DNA of 64,000 bases. It comes from Emticicia fluvialis. Its GTDB lineage: Bacteria; Bacteroidota; Bacteroidia; Cytophagales; Spirosomataceae. The stretch covers positions 186,001 through 250,000 of the forward strand of contig NZ_JANUSD010000007.1 of NCBI RefSeq assembly GCF_024793945.1, written 5' to 3'. This document shows, piece after piece, positions 9,275 through 16,689 of the stretch. The notes beneath the pieces were generated by a model, which saw only the letters and a list, made by a program, of their open reading frames with translations, was not told where the DNA came from and did no database searches. The translations under genes were made by a program, and so were the position numbers. The first letter of the stretch is position 1. Every line of letters starts with the position of its first letter.

Positions 9275-9487
9275 GATTTTTTATTGGATTTGTTTGTTAC
9301 AGGGATACAGTTTGAAAAACATTAGTTGGAACTGGCAGCTAACAAAAGCGCATAAAAAATTGTATCTTATTGAATGTCAGGCCAATAAAAAACAAAAAAA
9401 AATGGCAAAAACTTTTCAGAGCTGCCCATACACCCGGGTACGTATATAGTAAAATTTTAAGCGTTTATATGTAGTTTTTGACGGCTG

Positions 9488-9513
9488 AAAAGGTATGGCG
9501 GACATACCTTTTT
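9488..9513 (+). terminator. Orphan terminator-like hairpin between divergent genes
   Basis: AAAAGGTATG pairs perfectly over 10 bp with CATACCTTTT around a 5-base GCGGA loop, and T residues continue to 9513. It has the form of an intrinsic terminator reading rightward, but no gene precedes it on that strand. It may end a small RNA, or protect ubiE from read-through. Confidence 0.5.
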
Positions 9514-9604
9514 GTGGGATATTCCGTTATTTTTTTGTTTGAAATAATTTAGGCCCGCAACGCATTTATCAGCCTAAAATCTATCTAATATGGAATTGTG
9601 ATTG

Positions 9605-9612
9605 TACCTTTG
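9605..9612 (+). promoter_or_regulatory. ubiE promoter -7 box
   Basis: Exact TACCTTTG box placed 38 bases before the ubiE ATG, implying a leader of about 30 nt. No clear TTTG was found at the -33 position. Confidence 0.5.
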
Positions 9613-9650
9613 TTGTTTGTTATTGTATAAAGATTTCCGGAGATTAGAAC

Positions 9651-10379
9651 ATGGTAGTACCTTATAAAGAAAAAGAACAAGGAAAACGCGAGCAAATTGC
9701 TGAGATGTTTGACAACATTTCGCCAAAATATGATTTGCTGAATCGTTTATTGAGTGTGGGCATTGATGTTTGGTGGCGAAAAAAAGCCATTTCAATGCTT
9801 CGTTCGGCCAAACCACAATTAATTCTGGATATTGCTACCGGCACCGGTGACCTGGCCATTGAAGCCGTAAAACAACTGAAGCCGGAAAAAGTGATAGGTG
9901 TAGACATCTCTGAAGGGATGCTGGCTATGGGTCGCGAAAAAATGAAGAAGCTGGGTCTTGACAAGGTAATTGAACTCAGAAGCGGCGACTCAGAGAAATT
10001 ACTGTTTGAAAACAATACTTTTGATGCCGTTATCGTTTCTTTTGGAGTAAGGAACTTTGAAAACCTTGAAAAAGGGCTTGCCGATATGTATCGCGTTACT
10101 AAAGACGGCGGCACTTGTTTAATCATTGAGTTTTCAAAACCAAAAGCACCCATAATCAAGCAGCTATATTGGTTCTATAATTCTACTATTATACCCTTAA
10201 TCGGGAAAATAATTTCTAAAGACAACGCGGCTTACAGTTATCTGCCTGAGTCGGTCAAAGCATTTCCTGAAGGAGACGATTTCCTTCGTGTATTTCAGCG
10301 GGCCGGCTATTCAGAAACCAGACGTGTGCCTCTTACTTTTGGCATTTGTACGGTCTATATCGGCAAGAAAAAGGCCTGA
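9651..10379 (+). CDS. ubiE: Demethylmenaquinone methyltransferase
   Basis: A SAM-dependent methyltransferase of 242 aa that adds the final ring methyl group in menaquinone synthesis. It shows the UbiE N-terminal signature (MFDNISPKYDLLNRLLS, near residues 19-35), the SAM-binding motif I LDIATGTGDLA (59-69), and the C-terminal PLTFGICTVYIGKK end. As Bacteroidota generally use menaquinone only, the menaquinone reaction is the likely one (menG-type activity). It precedes porT by 43 bp; as far as I recall, ubiE next to porT is a recurrent arrangement in this phylum. Confidence 0.95.
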   Translation: MVVPYKEKEQGKREQIAEMFDNISPKYDLLNRLLSVGIDVWWRKKAISMLRSAKPQLILDIATGTGDLAIEAVKQLKPEKVIGVDISEGMLAMGREKMKKLGLDKVIELRSGDSEKLLFENNTFDAVIVSFGVRNFENLEKGLADMYRVTKDGGTCLIIEFSKPKAPIIKQLYWFYNSTIIPLIGKIISKDNAAYSYLPESVKAFPEGDDFLRVFQRAGYSETRRVPLTFGICTVYIGKKKA

Positions 10380-10422
10380 CGGGTGTTTCAGAATTATGGA
10401 TGATTCCTTTTCTTTTGTTTGA

Positions 10423-11190
10423 ATGAAAAATTACCAAGTATCCTTTTCACTAACCCTGATTACCTCACAAAAAAAAGCCTTTCTGTTTAGAATGGCGTGC
10501 TTTCTTATAGCGGTTTGTTTATTTTTGCCTGCCCGGGCGCAAATGAATAAACGCATCTATCAGGCTGACTATGATGCCAAAACTGTTAAATTTGGCTATT
10601 TTGTAGGCATACCTTTTACACACCTGAACATGAAGTTCAACAATTACTTCATGAATTCAGCCAATAACAATTATGCAGTTTCTTCTCCGACAACCATTGG
10701 CTTGAAACTGGGTGGGGTGGCCAACATTCAGCTCAATGATTTCTTTGATTTCAGGATATTACCCACAGTAGCCCTGTATAACAGAAAAATTGATATCAGA
10801 TACATAGACCCGGCTTCTACACCCCCGTTTGAAGAGAGAAAGGAATCACGCGAGAGCGCCTGGTTCGAACTCCCGCTTATGGTAAAGTACAAGTCTTTAA
10901 GACGTGGTAACGTGCGGATGTATGTTTTTGGCGGGGTCAGATATGCCATAGAAACCAACCCCATTAAGAGAAGAAATGCCACGCAGTTTAACTCAAAAGC
11001 CAGCGATTTCAGCCTGGAATACGGCACCGGGCTTGAGATTTTCAGAGAGTATTTTAAGTTTGCACCAGAGCTGCATTTTTCTCATGGCCTGGCCAATCTG
11101 GTAAATCGTTCTTCCGCTGCCGGCACAACCATGGAAGGCATCGACAGGCTCACTACGCATACAGTTACTTTATACTTTTTATTCGAATAG
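10423..11190 (+). CDS. porT: PorT-family outer-membrane beta-barrel protein (type IX secretion)
   Basis: A 255-aa outer-membrane protein with a signal peptide and a predicted 8-stranded barrel ending in aromatic TVTLYFLFE. Length, position after ubiE and the GLKLGGVANIQLNDFF and RESAWFELPLMVKYKS segments fit PorT, a component required for the type IX secretion system. The start is uncertain: the ATG at 10423 gives a long N-region, whereas the internal ATG at 10492 (MACFLIAVCLFLPARA) gives a standard signal peptide. yidD follows 3 bp downstream, so ubiE-porT-yidD are probably one operon. Confidence 0.85.
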   Translation: MKNYQVSFSLTLITSQKKAFLFRMACFLIAVCLFLPARAQMNKRIYQADYDAKTVKFGYFVGIPFTHLNMKFNNYFMNSANNNYAVSSPTTIGLKLGGVANIQLNDFFDFRILPTVALYNRKIDIRYIDPASTPPFEERKESRESAWFELPLMVKYKSLRRGNVRMYVFGGVRYAIETNPIKRRNATQFNSKASDFSLEYGTGLEIFREYFKFAPELHFSHGLANLVNRSSAAGTTMEGIDRLTTHTVTLYFLFE

Positions 11191-11193
11191 CTC

Positions 11194-11403
11194 ATGAAGC
11201 ACATCGCCATTTTTCTGGTTCGTCTTTATCAGGCAGGTATTTCTCCCTGGTTTCCGGCCTCATGCCGCTATACACCTACCTGCTCTCAGTATTCAGTAGA
11301 AGCATTTCAGAAACATGGTTTTTTTAAAGGCCTTTTACTGACCGTCAAAAGAATAGGCCGTTGTCATCCCTGGGGAGGCCATGGTTATGACCCAGTTCCC
11401 TGA
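11194..11403 (+). CDS. yidD: Membrane protein insertion efficiency factor YidD
   Basis: A 69-aa protein of standard YidD length. It has the family signature SCRYTPTCSQYSVEAF with Cys24 and Cys30 and the C-terminal RCHPWGGHGYDPVP with Cys57. YidD helps YidC and Sec insert inner-membrane proteins. It starts 3 bp after porT. This is the canonical, signal-less form; a second, secreted-looking YidD-domain protein is encoded at 31.6 kb. Confidence 0.95.
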   Translation: MKHIAIFLVRLYQAGISPWFPASCRYTPTCSQYSVEAFQKHGFFKGLLLTVKRIGRCHPWGGHGYDPVP

Positions 11404-11411
11404 AAAATTAC

Positions 11412-11419
11412 TATATTTG
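11412..11419 (+). promoter_or_regulatory. Isolated -7-like box downstream of yidD
   Basis: Exact TATATTTG about 148 bases before the DinB gene. A second exact box lies closer to that gene, so this one may be a distal promoter or a chance match. Confidence 0.3.
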
Positions 11420-11438
11420 CATTCTTCTTCATCAACTA

Positions 11439-11471
11439 TTGATATTTTGCATTATATCAAGAATAATCTTG
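11439..11471. promoter_or_regulatory. Two overlapping dyads upstream of the DinB gene
   Basis: TTGATAT (11439-11445) and ATATCAA (11454-11460) form a perfect 7-bp inverted repeat with an 8-base spacer; CAAG (11458-11461) and CTTG (11468-11471) form a second dyad overlapping its right arm. They lie 62-94 bp upstream of the DinB -7 box, where an activator or repressor could bind. Confidence 0.35.
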
Positions 11472-11532
11472 ACATTTCGTTTATTTATTGAAAATCAATA
11501 GCTTAGCTCGTTTTTAGGTCTGAAATAGTCTG

Positions 11533-11540
11533 TAAATTTG
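11533..11540 (+). promoter_or_regulatory. DinB gene promoter -7 box
   Basis: Exact TAAATTTG ending 26 bases before the ATG at 11567, giving a leader of about 20 nt. Confidence 0.5.
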
Positions 11541-11566
11541 AGCTGCAACAAAACCTCCCTAAAGCA

Positions 11567-12097
11567 ATGACTCTCGAAGAGCGCCAGTTTCCGATTGGCA
11601 AATGGAAACCCGAAGAGCTGTATTCTGAAGAAGAAATGGCCCAGAATGTAAGCATTATAGAGCAATATCCGGCTAAATATACCGAGTTGACTAAAAACCT
11701 GTCGGCAGAGCAACTGGCGCAGTCTTATCGCGAAGGCGCCTGGAGTATTCATAAAATAGTGGTGCATATTTCAGATATGCATATTCTGCATTTTGCCCGT
11801 TTTAAACAAACGCTTTGTGAAGATAACACACAGGGATACGGCTCAAATATAAATGGCTGGGCGAATAATCCGGAGGTAGAAACCGTACCTCTTGCAGATG
11901 CCCTGCTACTACTGGAAGCTACGCATAAACGCTGGGTTCACCTGCTGAAATCAATGTCGCCCGCCGACTTCAACAAGAGCTTTTTCCATGTAGGCCGGCA
12001 AATGAACGTGACTTTAACGCAGGCCTTACACATGGGCGCCTGGCACAGTAAACACCATCTGGAGCATATCAAGATTGCGTTGCAAAATCCGCAATAA
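11567..12097 (+). CDS. DinB/YfiT-family putative metal-dependent enzyme
   Basis: A 176-aa four-helix-bundle protein of the DinB superfamily. The metal-binding histidine pattern is visible: His67 in VVHISD and the HxxxH pair His160/His164 in WHSKHHLEHI. The segment YREGAWSIHKIVVHISDMH closely resembles the YfiT/BstA branch, whose members transfer low-molecular-weight thiols such as bacillithiol to substrates or act as hydrolases. The thiol and the substrate cannot be told from the sequence. It has its own promoter box and an upstream pair of dyads. Confidence 0.85.
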   Translation: MTLEERQFPIGKWKPEELYSEEEMAQNVSIIEQYPAKYTELTKNLSAEQLAQSYREGAWSIHKIVVHISDMHILHFARFKQTLCEDNTQGYGSNINGWANNPEVETVPLADALLLLEATHKRWVHLLKSMSPADFNKSFFHVGRQMNVTLTQALHMGAWHSKHHLEHIKIALQNPQ

Positions 12098-12153
12098 ACC
12101 TATATTAATCAGGCTTTAACATCAACACCTATTTTTAAGAGACTTTGTTATCC

Positions 12154-14043
12154 ATGAGCAATCCGTATTTTATAATTGATTTCGACAGTACTTTTACTAA
12201 AGTAGAAGGGCTTGACGAATTAGCCAATATAGCCCTGATGGGTAATGCCAATCAGGAAAAAATTGTAGGCGAAATAAGAAAACTAACCGAAATGGGCATG
12301 AACGGCGAGATTTCGTTCGGCGAAGCCCTGCACAAAAGAATAGAGTTACTTAGCGCTAACCGCGGCCATATTGAAAAACTTGTTGACTTACTGCATACCA
12401 AGGTATCTGACTCTTTTCAAAGAAATGAGAAATTCCTGCGTGAGTATGCCGATAATATTCTGATAATATCAGGCGGATTTAAAGAGTTTATTGTACCTGT
12501 GGTAACAGCCATGGGCCTGAGAGAAGATAAAGTATATGCCAATAACTTTGTTTTTGATGCAGAAGGCAACATTATTGGCGTTGACAACGACAACGTGCTG
12601 GCACATGCCAATGGTAAAGTTAACCTGCTGCGCTCGCTGAATCTGGAAGGCGACGTTTATGCCATTGGTGATGGTTACACCGACTATGAGCTGAGAGCCT
12701 CTGGCCTTGCCAACCGCTTTTACGCCTTTACCGAAAATGTTGAACGCGAAAAAGTAGTGGCCATTGCTGATCACGTAGTGCCGTCGCTCGATGAGTTTTT
12801 GTACCTCAACAAACTACCTCGCAGCCAGTCATATCCCAAGAGCCGCATTAAGGTACTTTTGTTAGAAAATGTACACCCGGTAGCTATTGAATCTTTCAAA
12901 TTTGAAGGGTTTGATGTGGAATTCCACAAAGGAGCGATGGATGAAGCCGAACTGGCAGAGAAAATAAAAGGGGTTTCTATACTGGGTATCCGCTCAAAAA
13001 CCAATGTTACCAAAAAAGTACTTGAAAATGCCGATAAACTAATGATTATCGGGGCGTTTTGCATTGGCACCAATCAGGTCGACTTAAAGGAATGTACCGA
13101 CAGAGGTATTGCTGTTTTCAATGCGCCTTACAGCAACACCCGTTCGGTAGTTGAACTGGCTGTGGGCGAAATGATAATGCTTATCCGGAATATTTTCGAG
13201 AAAAGCACGGGTATGCACGCCGGCAAATGGGATAAATCGGCCAATAACAGCTTTGAGGTACGTGGTAAAAAACTGGGTTTGATTGGTTATGGCCATATAG
13301 GCACACAATTATCGGTAATTGGTGAGGCACTGGGTATGGAAGTGTACTTCTACGACATTGTAGATAAAATGCCGATTGGAAACGCCAAAAAATGCCGCTC
13401 ACTGGAAGAAGTACTACGCGTAGCCGATGTGGTAAGTATGCACATAGACGGCCGTAAAGACAACACCAATATTTTTGGCAAGCGCGAGTTTGAACTAATG
13501 AAAAAGGGTGTGATATTTCTGAACCTAGCCCGTGGCCATGTGGTGGATGTACCTGCACTGGTAGAGGCCATTAAAGAAGGCAAAGTAGCAGGCGCAGGGG
13601 TAGATGTGTTTCCTTACGAGCCAAAAACCAATAATGAAGAGTTTATTAATGAGTTAAGAGGCTTGCCGAACGTGATTTTAACCCCACATATCGGCGGCAG
13701 TACCGAAGAGGCACAGGAGAGCATAGGGCATTATGTACCTGAACGCCTGCTGGAATTTATGAACAACGGCAGCACCACGGGCAGTGTCAACTTCCCGGAA
13801 CTGCAATTGCCACTGCTGAAAGACTCGCACCGTTTGTTGCATATCCACAAAAATGTACCGGGTATTCTGGCTAAAATCAATAATATTTTTGCCAAACATG
13901 CCATCAATATCAATGGCCAGTACCTGAAAACCAACGAAAAAATAGGTTACGTGATTATGGATATAGACAAAGGCTATACTGATGCCTTTTTACAGGAGAT
14001 TAAGGATATTGAAGAGACGATACGGTTCAGGATGTTGTATTGA
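12154..14043 (+). CDS. serA: Fused phosphoserine phosphatase / D-3-phosphoglycerate dehydrogenase
   Basis: A 629-aa fusion of two enzymes of serine synthesis. Residues 1-215 are a HAD-type phosphatase with DFDST (9-13), ISGG and GDGYTDYE motifs, as in SerB. Residues about 225-540 are SerA: NAD-binding GYGHIG, catalytic Arg in NLARG, Glu in the VDVFPYEP region and His in PHIGGST. Residues from about 555 form an ACT domain, the usual site of serine feedback. The two parts catalyse steps 1 and 3 of the pathway; the aminotransferase for step 2 is not in this window. The start is the ATG at 12154, not a TTG 9 bases upstream. Confidence 0.93.
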   Translation: MSNPYFIIDFDSTFTKVEGLDELANIALMGNANQEKIVGEIRKLTEMGMNGEISFGEALHKRIELLSANRGHIEKLVDLLHTKVSDSFQRNEKFLREYADNILIISGGFKEFIVPVVTAMGLREDKVYANNFVFDAEGNIIGVDNDNVLAHANGKVNLLRSLNLEGDVYAIGDGYTDYELRASGLANRFYAFTENVEREKVVAIADHVVPSLDEFLYLNKLPRSQSYPKSRIKVLLLENVHPVAIESFKFEGFDVEFHKGAMDEAELAEKIKGVSILGIRSKTNVTKKVLENADKLMIIGAFCIGTNQVDLKECTDRGIAVFNAPYSNTRSVVELAVGEMIMLIRNIFEKSTGMHAGKWDKSANNSFEVRGKKLGLIGYGHIGTQLSVIGEALGMEVYFYDIVDKMPIGNAKKCRSLEEVLRVADVVSMHIDGRKDNTNIFGKREFELMKKGVIFLNLARGHVVDVPALVEAIKEGKVAGAGVDVFPYEPKTNNEEFINELRGLPNVILTPHIGGSTEEAQESIGHYVPERLLEFMNNGSTTGSVNFPELQLPLLKDSHRLLHIHKNVPGILAKINNIFAKHAININGQYLKTNEKIGYVIMDIDKGYTDAFLQEIKDIEETIRFRMLY

Positions 14044-14063
14044 AGTTTTTATTGTTTACAAAC

Positions 14064-14106
14064 AACCAAAAAGCCCCGAAAGAATATCTCTCAGGGCTTT
14101 TTGGTT
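14064..14106. terminator. Bidirectional terminator between serA fusion and GMC small-subunit gene
   Basis: A perfect 13-bp stem (14064-14076 with 14094-14106) containing AAAAAGCCC/GGGCTTTTT, so it carries a T-run for both convergent transcripts. Confidence 0.85.
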
Positions 14107-14125
14107 AATATATGGCTTATGATTA

Positions 14126-14761
14126 TCAGTCTTGCTTATCATAGAGCGGGTCGTATTTCAGGCCGTATTTATCTAATACATCCTGCGGTACGCCTTTCCA
14201 TTCGTTAGGGGTGTTACCCATATAACCGAGGTCATCAAAGCCCATACGGGTGGTATAGAAGCCGGTTACAGTCAGGTTTCTGATTTGTGAGAAAAACGAG
14301 GCACCCTGGCTAAACTCCGGTTTTACATCGTCCGGATACGCTATATCTTCTATAATCTCAATGCGTTGTGCAGGCGTAATCAGGGCAAAAGTTTTGCCGA
14401 AGCGCTTGCCGCTCTGGTTGTCCAGCCATTTCAAACCACCTCTGATCGGTGTCTGATATTGCGGCATATCTTTTACGATAAATTCGATAAAAGCAGGAAC
14501 GCCGGCTTGTGTAGCGCTACCCGATTTACTATCGGCCGGAATAATAATATCTACTAATATGGCAATAGAGGCTAATTCTGACGCAGTCAGGAATTTATCA
14601 GCCATTATCTTTTTATCTCTCTCTATTTCTTCCGGAATACGCGCCGGAGTAGTCTTAAACGGTTTTGGTTCCGGTGGAGCCGCTACGAGGTCGGTGGTTG
14701 GTAAAACGGCCATTCCCAACGAACTCAATGAAAGTGCTTTTAGTGTATCTCTACGTTTCAT
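14126..14761 (-). CDS. Gluconate 2-dehydrogenase subunit 3 family protein (GMC small subunit)
   Basis: A 211-aa periplasmic protein with a twin-arginine signal (KRRDTLKALSLSSLG) and a subunit-3 domain that starts near residue 55 with FLTASELASIAILVDIIIPAD. This family forms the small subunit of membrane or periplasmic FAD dehydrogenases of the GMC group, and it often carries the Tat signal for the whole complex. It lies 15 bp behind the GMC gene, which itself has no signal peptide, consistent with the folded pair being exported together. This fits glucoside 3-dehydrogenase or polyol dehydrogenase complexes. Confidence 0.9.
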   Translation of the reverse strand: MKRRDTLKALSLSSLGMAVLPTTDLVAAPPEPKPFKTTPARIPEEIERDKKIMADKFLTASELASIAILVDIIIPADSKSGSATQAGVPAFIEFIVKDMPQYQTPIRGGLKWLDNQSGKRFGKTFALITPAQRIEIIEDIAYPDDVKPEFSQGASFFSQIRNLTVTGFYTTRMGFDDLGYMGNTPNEWKGVPQDVLDKYGLKYDPLYDKQD

Positions 14762-14776
14762 GTCTTGAAAATGGTT

Positions 14777-16525
14777 TTAGATGTTCTTTGCTTTTCTCTG
14801 TTCAATGATATAATCAGAAGTGCGCCATGAGCTCGCCAGGATGGTCCAGGTAACGTTCTTATCACCTTGCGATACAAACGGAGCAGCATCTACCACAAAC
14901 AGATTTTTCACATCGTGTGCTTGTTGCCAGCCATTCAGAGCCGATTTCTTAGGGTCGTTACCCATACGAACCGTACCTACTTCGTGAATAATCTCACCCG
15001 GCTGAGCCAAACCATAATTATTGCTGGCATCAGGTTTTTTACCCAACGGAATACCGCCCATGGCATGGATAATCTGCTCGAAAGTATCCTGCATGTGTTT
15101 GGCTTGTTTGATTTCGTTTTCGCTCCATTTGTAGTGGTAACGTAACGTTGGGATACCGTATTTATCAACACCGTTCGGGTCAATTTCACAATAGTTTGAT
15201 TCTAACGGAATAGGCTCTCCACGGCCTGCCATACCAATATAAGCCCCATAAGTAAGGCGGATATCTTCTTTCAGACGTGAGCCGTAGCCACCCGCTTTTC
15301 TTTTGTTACCGTTTTTATCAGGGAAAAGCCCGTTTACACGCTCAATGCCACCACCAAAGCCAAAGCCAGGCATACCCATGCCGCCACCATATTCAATATG
15401 GTAACCACGCGGGAAATCCAGTTTGCTGTTATCTTCCCACCAAGGCGTAAATACGTGCATACCACCAACACCGTCTTCGTTGTAACGTTTACGGTCCATC
15501 AAAGCCGGAATAAATGCAGAACGGCTGGCCCCTGTTGAGTCGTTCAGGTATTTACCGATGATACCGCTGTCGTTGGCTATTCCTCTCTGGAATCTCGACG
15601 ATTTAGAGTTAAGCATAATACGTGCGGTTTCGCAGGTACTGGCAGCCAGAATAACTATTTTACCTTTTACTGAATACTCTTTTAAATCAAGTTTATTTAC
15701 ATAAGAAACGCCGGTAGAAAGACCAGTGTTAGGGTCTGTCAGTACTTCTCTTACCATGGCATTGTTGATCAGTGTCAGATTACCTGTTTTAGCAGCAGGG
15801 ATACATAATACTGACGACGACGAGAAGTCGGCATAAGCCTGGCAGGCTCTGCCACATTGTGCACAATAGAAACAGGCACCACGAGAATCGTTGATTGGCT
15901 TGGTAAGCATGGCCATACGCGAAGGAATAACCGGAATACCAATACCTGTGGCCGCTTTCTTCAACATCAGCTCGTGCAGACGTGGTTTGGGCGGTGGTAA
16001 AAATATACCATCGGGTTCGTTACGGATACCTTCTTTAGTACCAAACAAACCGATTAATCTATCTACTTTATCATAATATGGTGCATAATCTTCATAGCTG
16101 GTCGGCCAGTCGTCGCCGATACCTGTCATAGAGCCTCTGCGGAAATCGTCCGGACCGAAACGCATCGAGATACGTCCCCAGTGGTTGGTTCTACCACCTA
16201 ACATTCTTGAGCGGAACCAACGGAATTGAGTGCCGGGCATAGCAGTGTATGGCTCGCCTTCAATATCCCAACCACCCCAGGCGGCATCAAAATCGCCGAA
16301 CGGGCGGGTACGTGTACTGGCACCACGACGAGGAGACTCCCAAGGATTTTTTAATTGCGTAATGTATTTAGGGTCAGCGGGATCAAAGTATCCACCCGCT
16401 TCAAGCAAGCAAACCTTTGCTCCGGCCTTAGTAAGCTGGTATGCCGCCATACCACCACCTGCACCTGAGCCCACAATAACAACATCGTAGACTTTCGGTT
16501 GCTCTTTAATTTCAAACAGGTTCAT
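14777..16525 (-). CDS. GMC-family FAD oxidoreductase, large subunit
   Basis: A 582-aa flavoprotein oxidising sugar or alcohol hydroxyl groups. It shows the FAD dinucleotide fold VIVGSGAGGGMAAYQL (residues 16-31), the FAD-contact GGRTNHWGR (110-118), and the C-terminal HEVGTVRMG with a following NVTWT that supplies the catalytic His/Asn pair. A cysteine cluster CX2CX2CX3C at 218-228 (Cys218, 221, 224, 228) suggests an iron-sulfur centre, as known in FAD glucose dehydrogenases. With the Tat-exported subunit 3 encoded downstream it probably forms a periplasmic dehydrogenase that passes electrons to a cytochrome. The substrate is not known; glucoside 3-oxidation is one option. Confidence 0.9.
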   Translation of the reverse strand: MNLFEIKEQPKVYDVVIVGSGAGGGMAAYQLTKAGAKVCLLEAGGYFDPADPKYITQLKNPWESPRRGASTRTRPFGDFDAAWGGWDIEGEPYTAMPGTQFRWFRSRMLGGRTNHWGRISMRFGPDDFRRGSMTGIGDDWPTSYEDYAPYYDKVDRLIGLFGTKEGIRNEPDGIFLPPPKPRLHELMLKKAATGIGIPVIPSRMAMLTKPINDSRGACFYCAQCGRACQAYADFSSSSVLCIPAAKTGNLTLINNAMVREVLTDPNTGLSTGVSYVNKLDLKEYSVKGKIVILAASTCETARIMLNSKSSRFQRGIANDSGIIGKYLNDSTGASRSAFIPALMDRKRYNEDGVGGMHVFTPWWEDNSKLDFPRGYHIEYGGGMGMPGFGFGGGIERVNGLFPDKNGNKRKAGGYGSRLKEDIRLTYGAYIGMAGRGEPIPLESNYCEIDPNGVDKYGIPTLRYHYKWSENEIKQAKHMQDTFEQIIHAMGGIPLGKKPDASNNYGLAQPGEIIHEVGTVRMGNDPKKSALNGWQQAHDVKNLFVVDAAPFVSQGDKNVTWTILASSWRTSDYIIEQRKAKNI

Positions 16526-16689
16526 GTTTAATTGGTCGTAAATAGATATTAAGAGATATAATTTCGAGCTTTAAATGTAGTAATTTTTTTGATAAAAAAT
16601 TCATTAAATAGCAAAGTATCAAACGCTATAGGTTACAAGATATAACCGGGCAGTTCTTACTTATTTTACGATTCCGGGGAATAAATTTT

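Larger units (their letters stand above)
9275..9650. other. 376-bp divergent intergenic region
   Basis: Lies between a leftward lipoprotein gene and the rightward ubiE gene. It holds a hairpin with a T-tract at 9488-9513 and the ubiE -7 box at 9605-9612. No convincing small protein is visible. The hairpin has no annotated gene in front of it on the plus strand. Confidence 0.6.

Noticed and set aside
9204..9449. 81-codon plus-strand frame over the lipoprotein start and its upstream region
   Set aside because: Its first part is antisense to a real signal peptide, and the rest has no coding character.
10857..10880. GGTTCGAACTCCC, resembling a tRNA T-loop
   Set aside because: It lies in frame inside porT and no acceptor or anticodon stem surrounds it.
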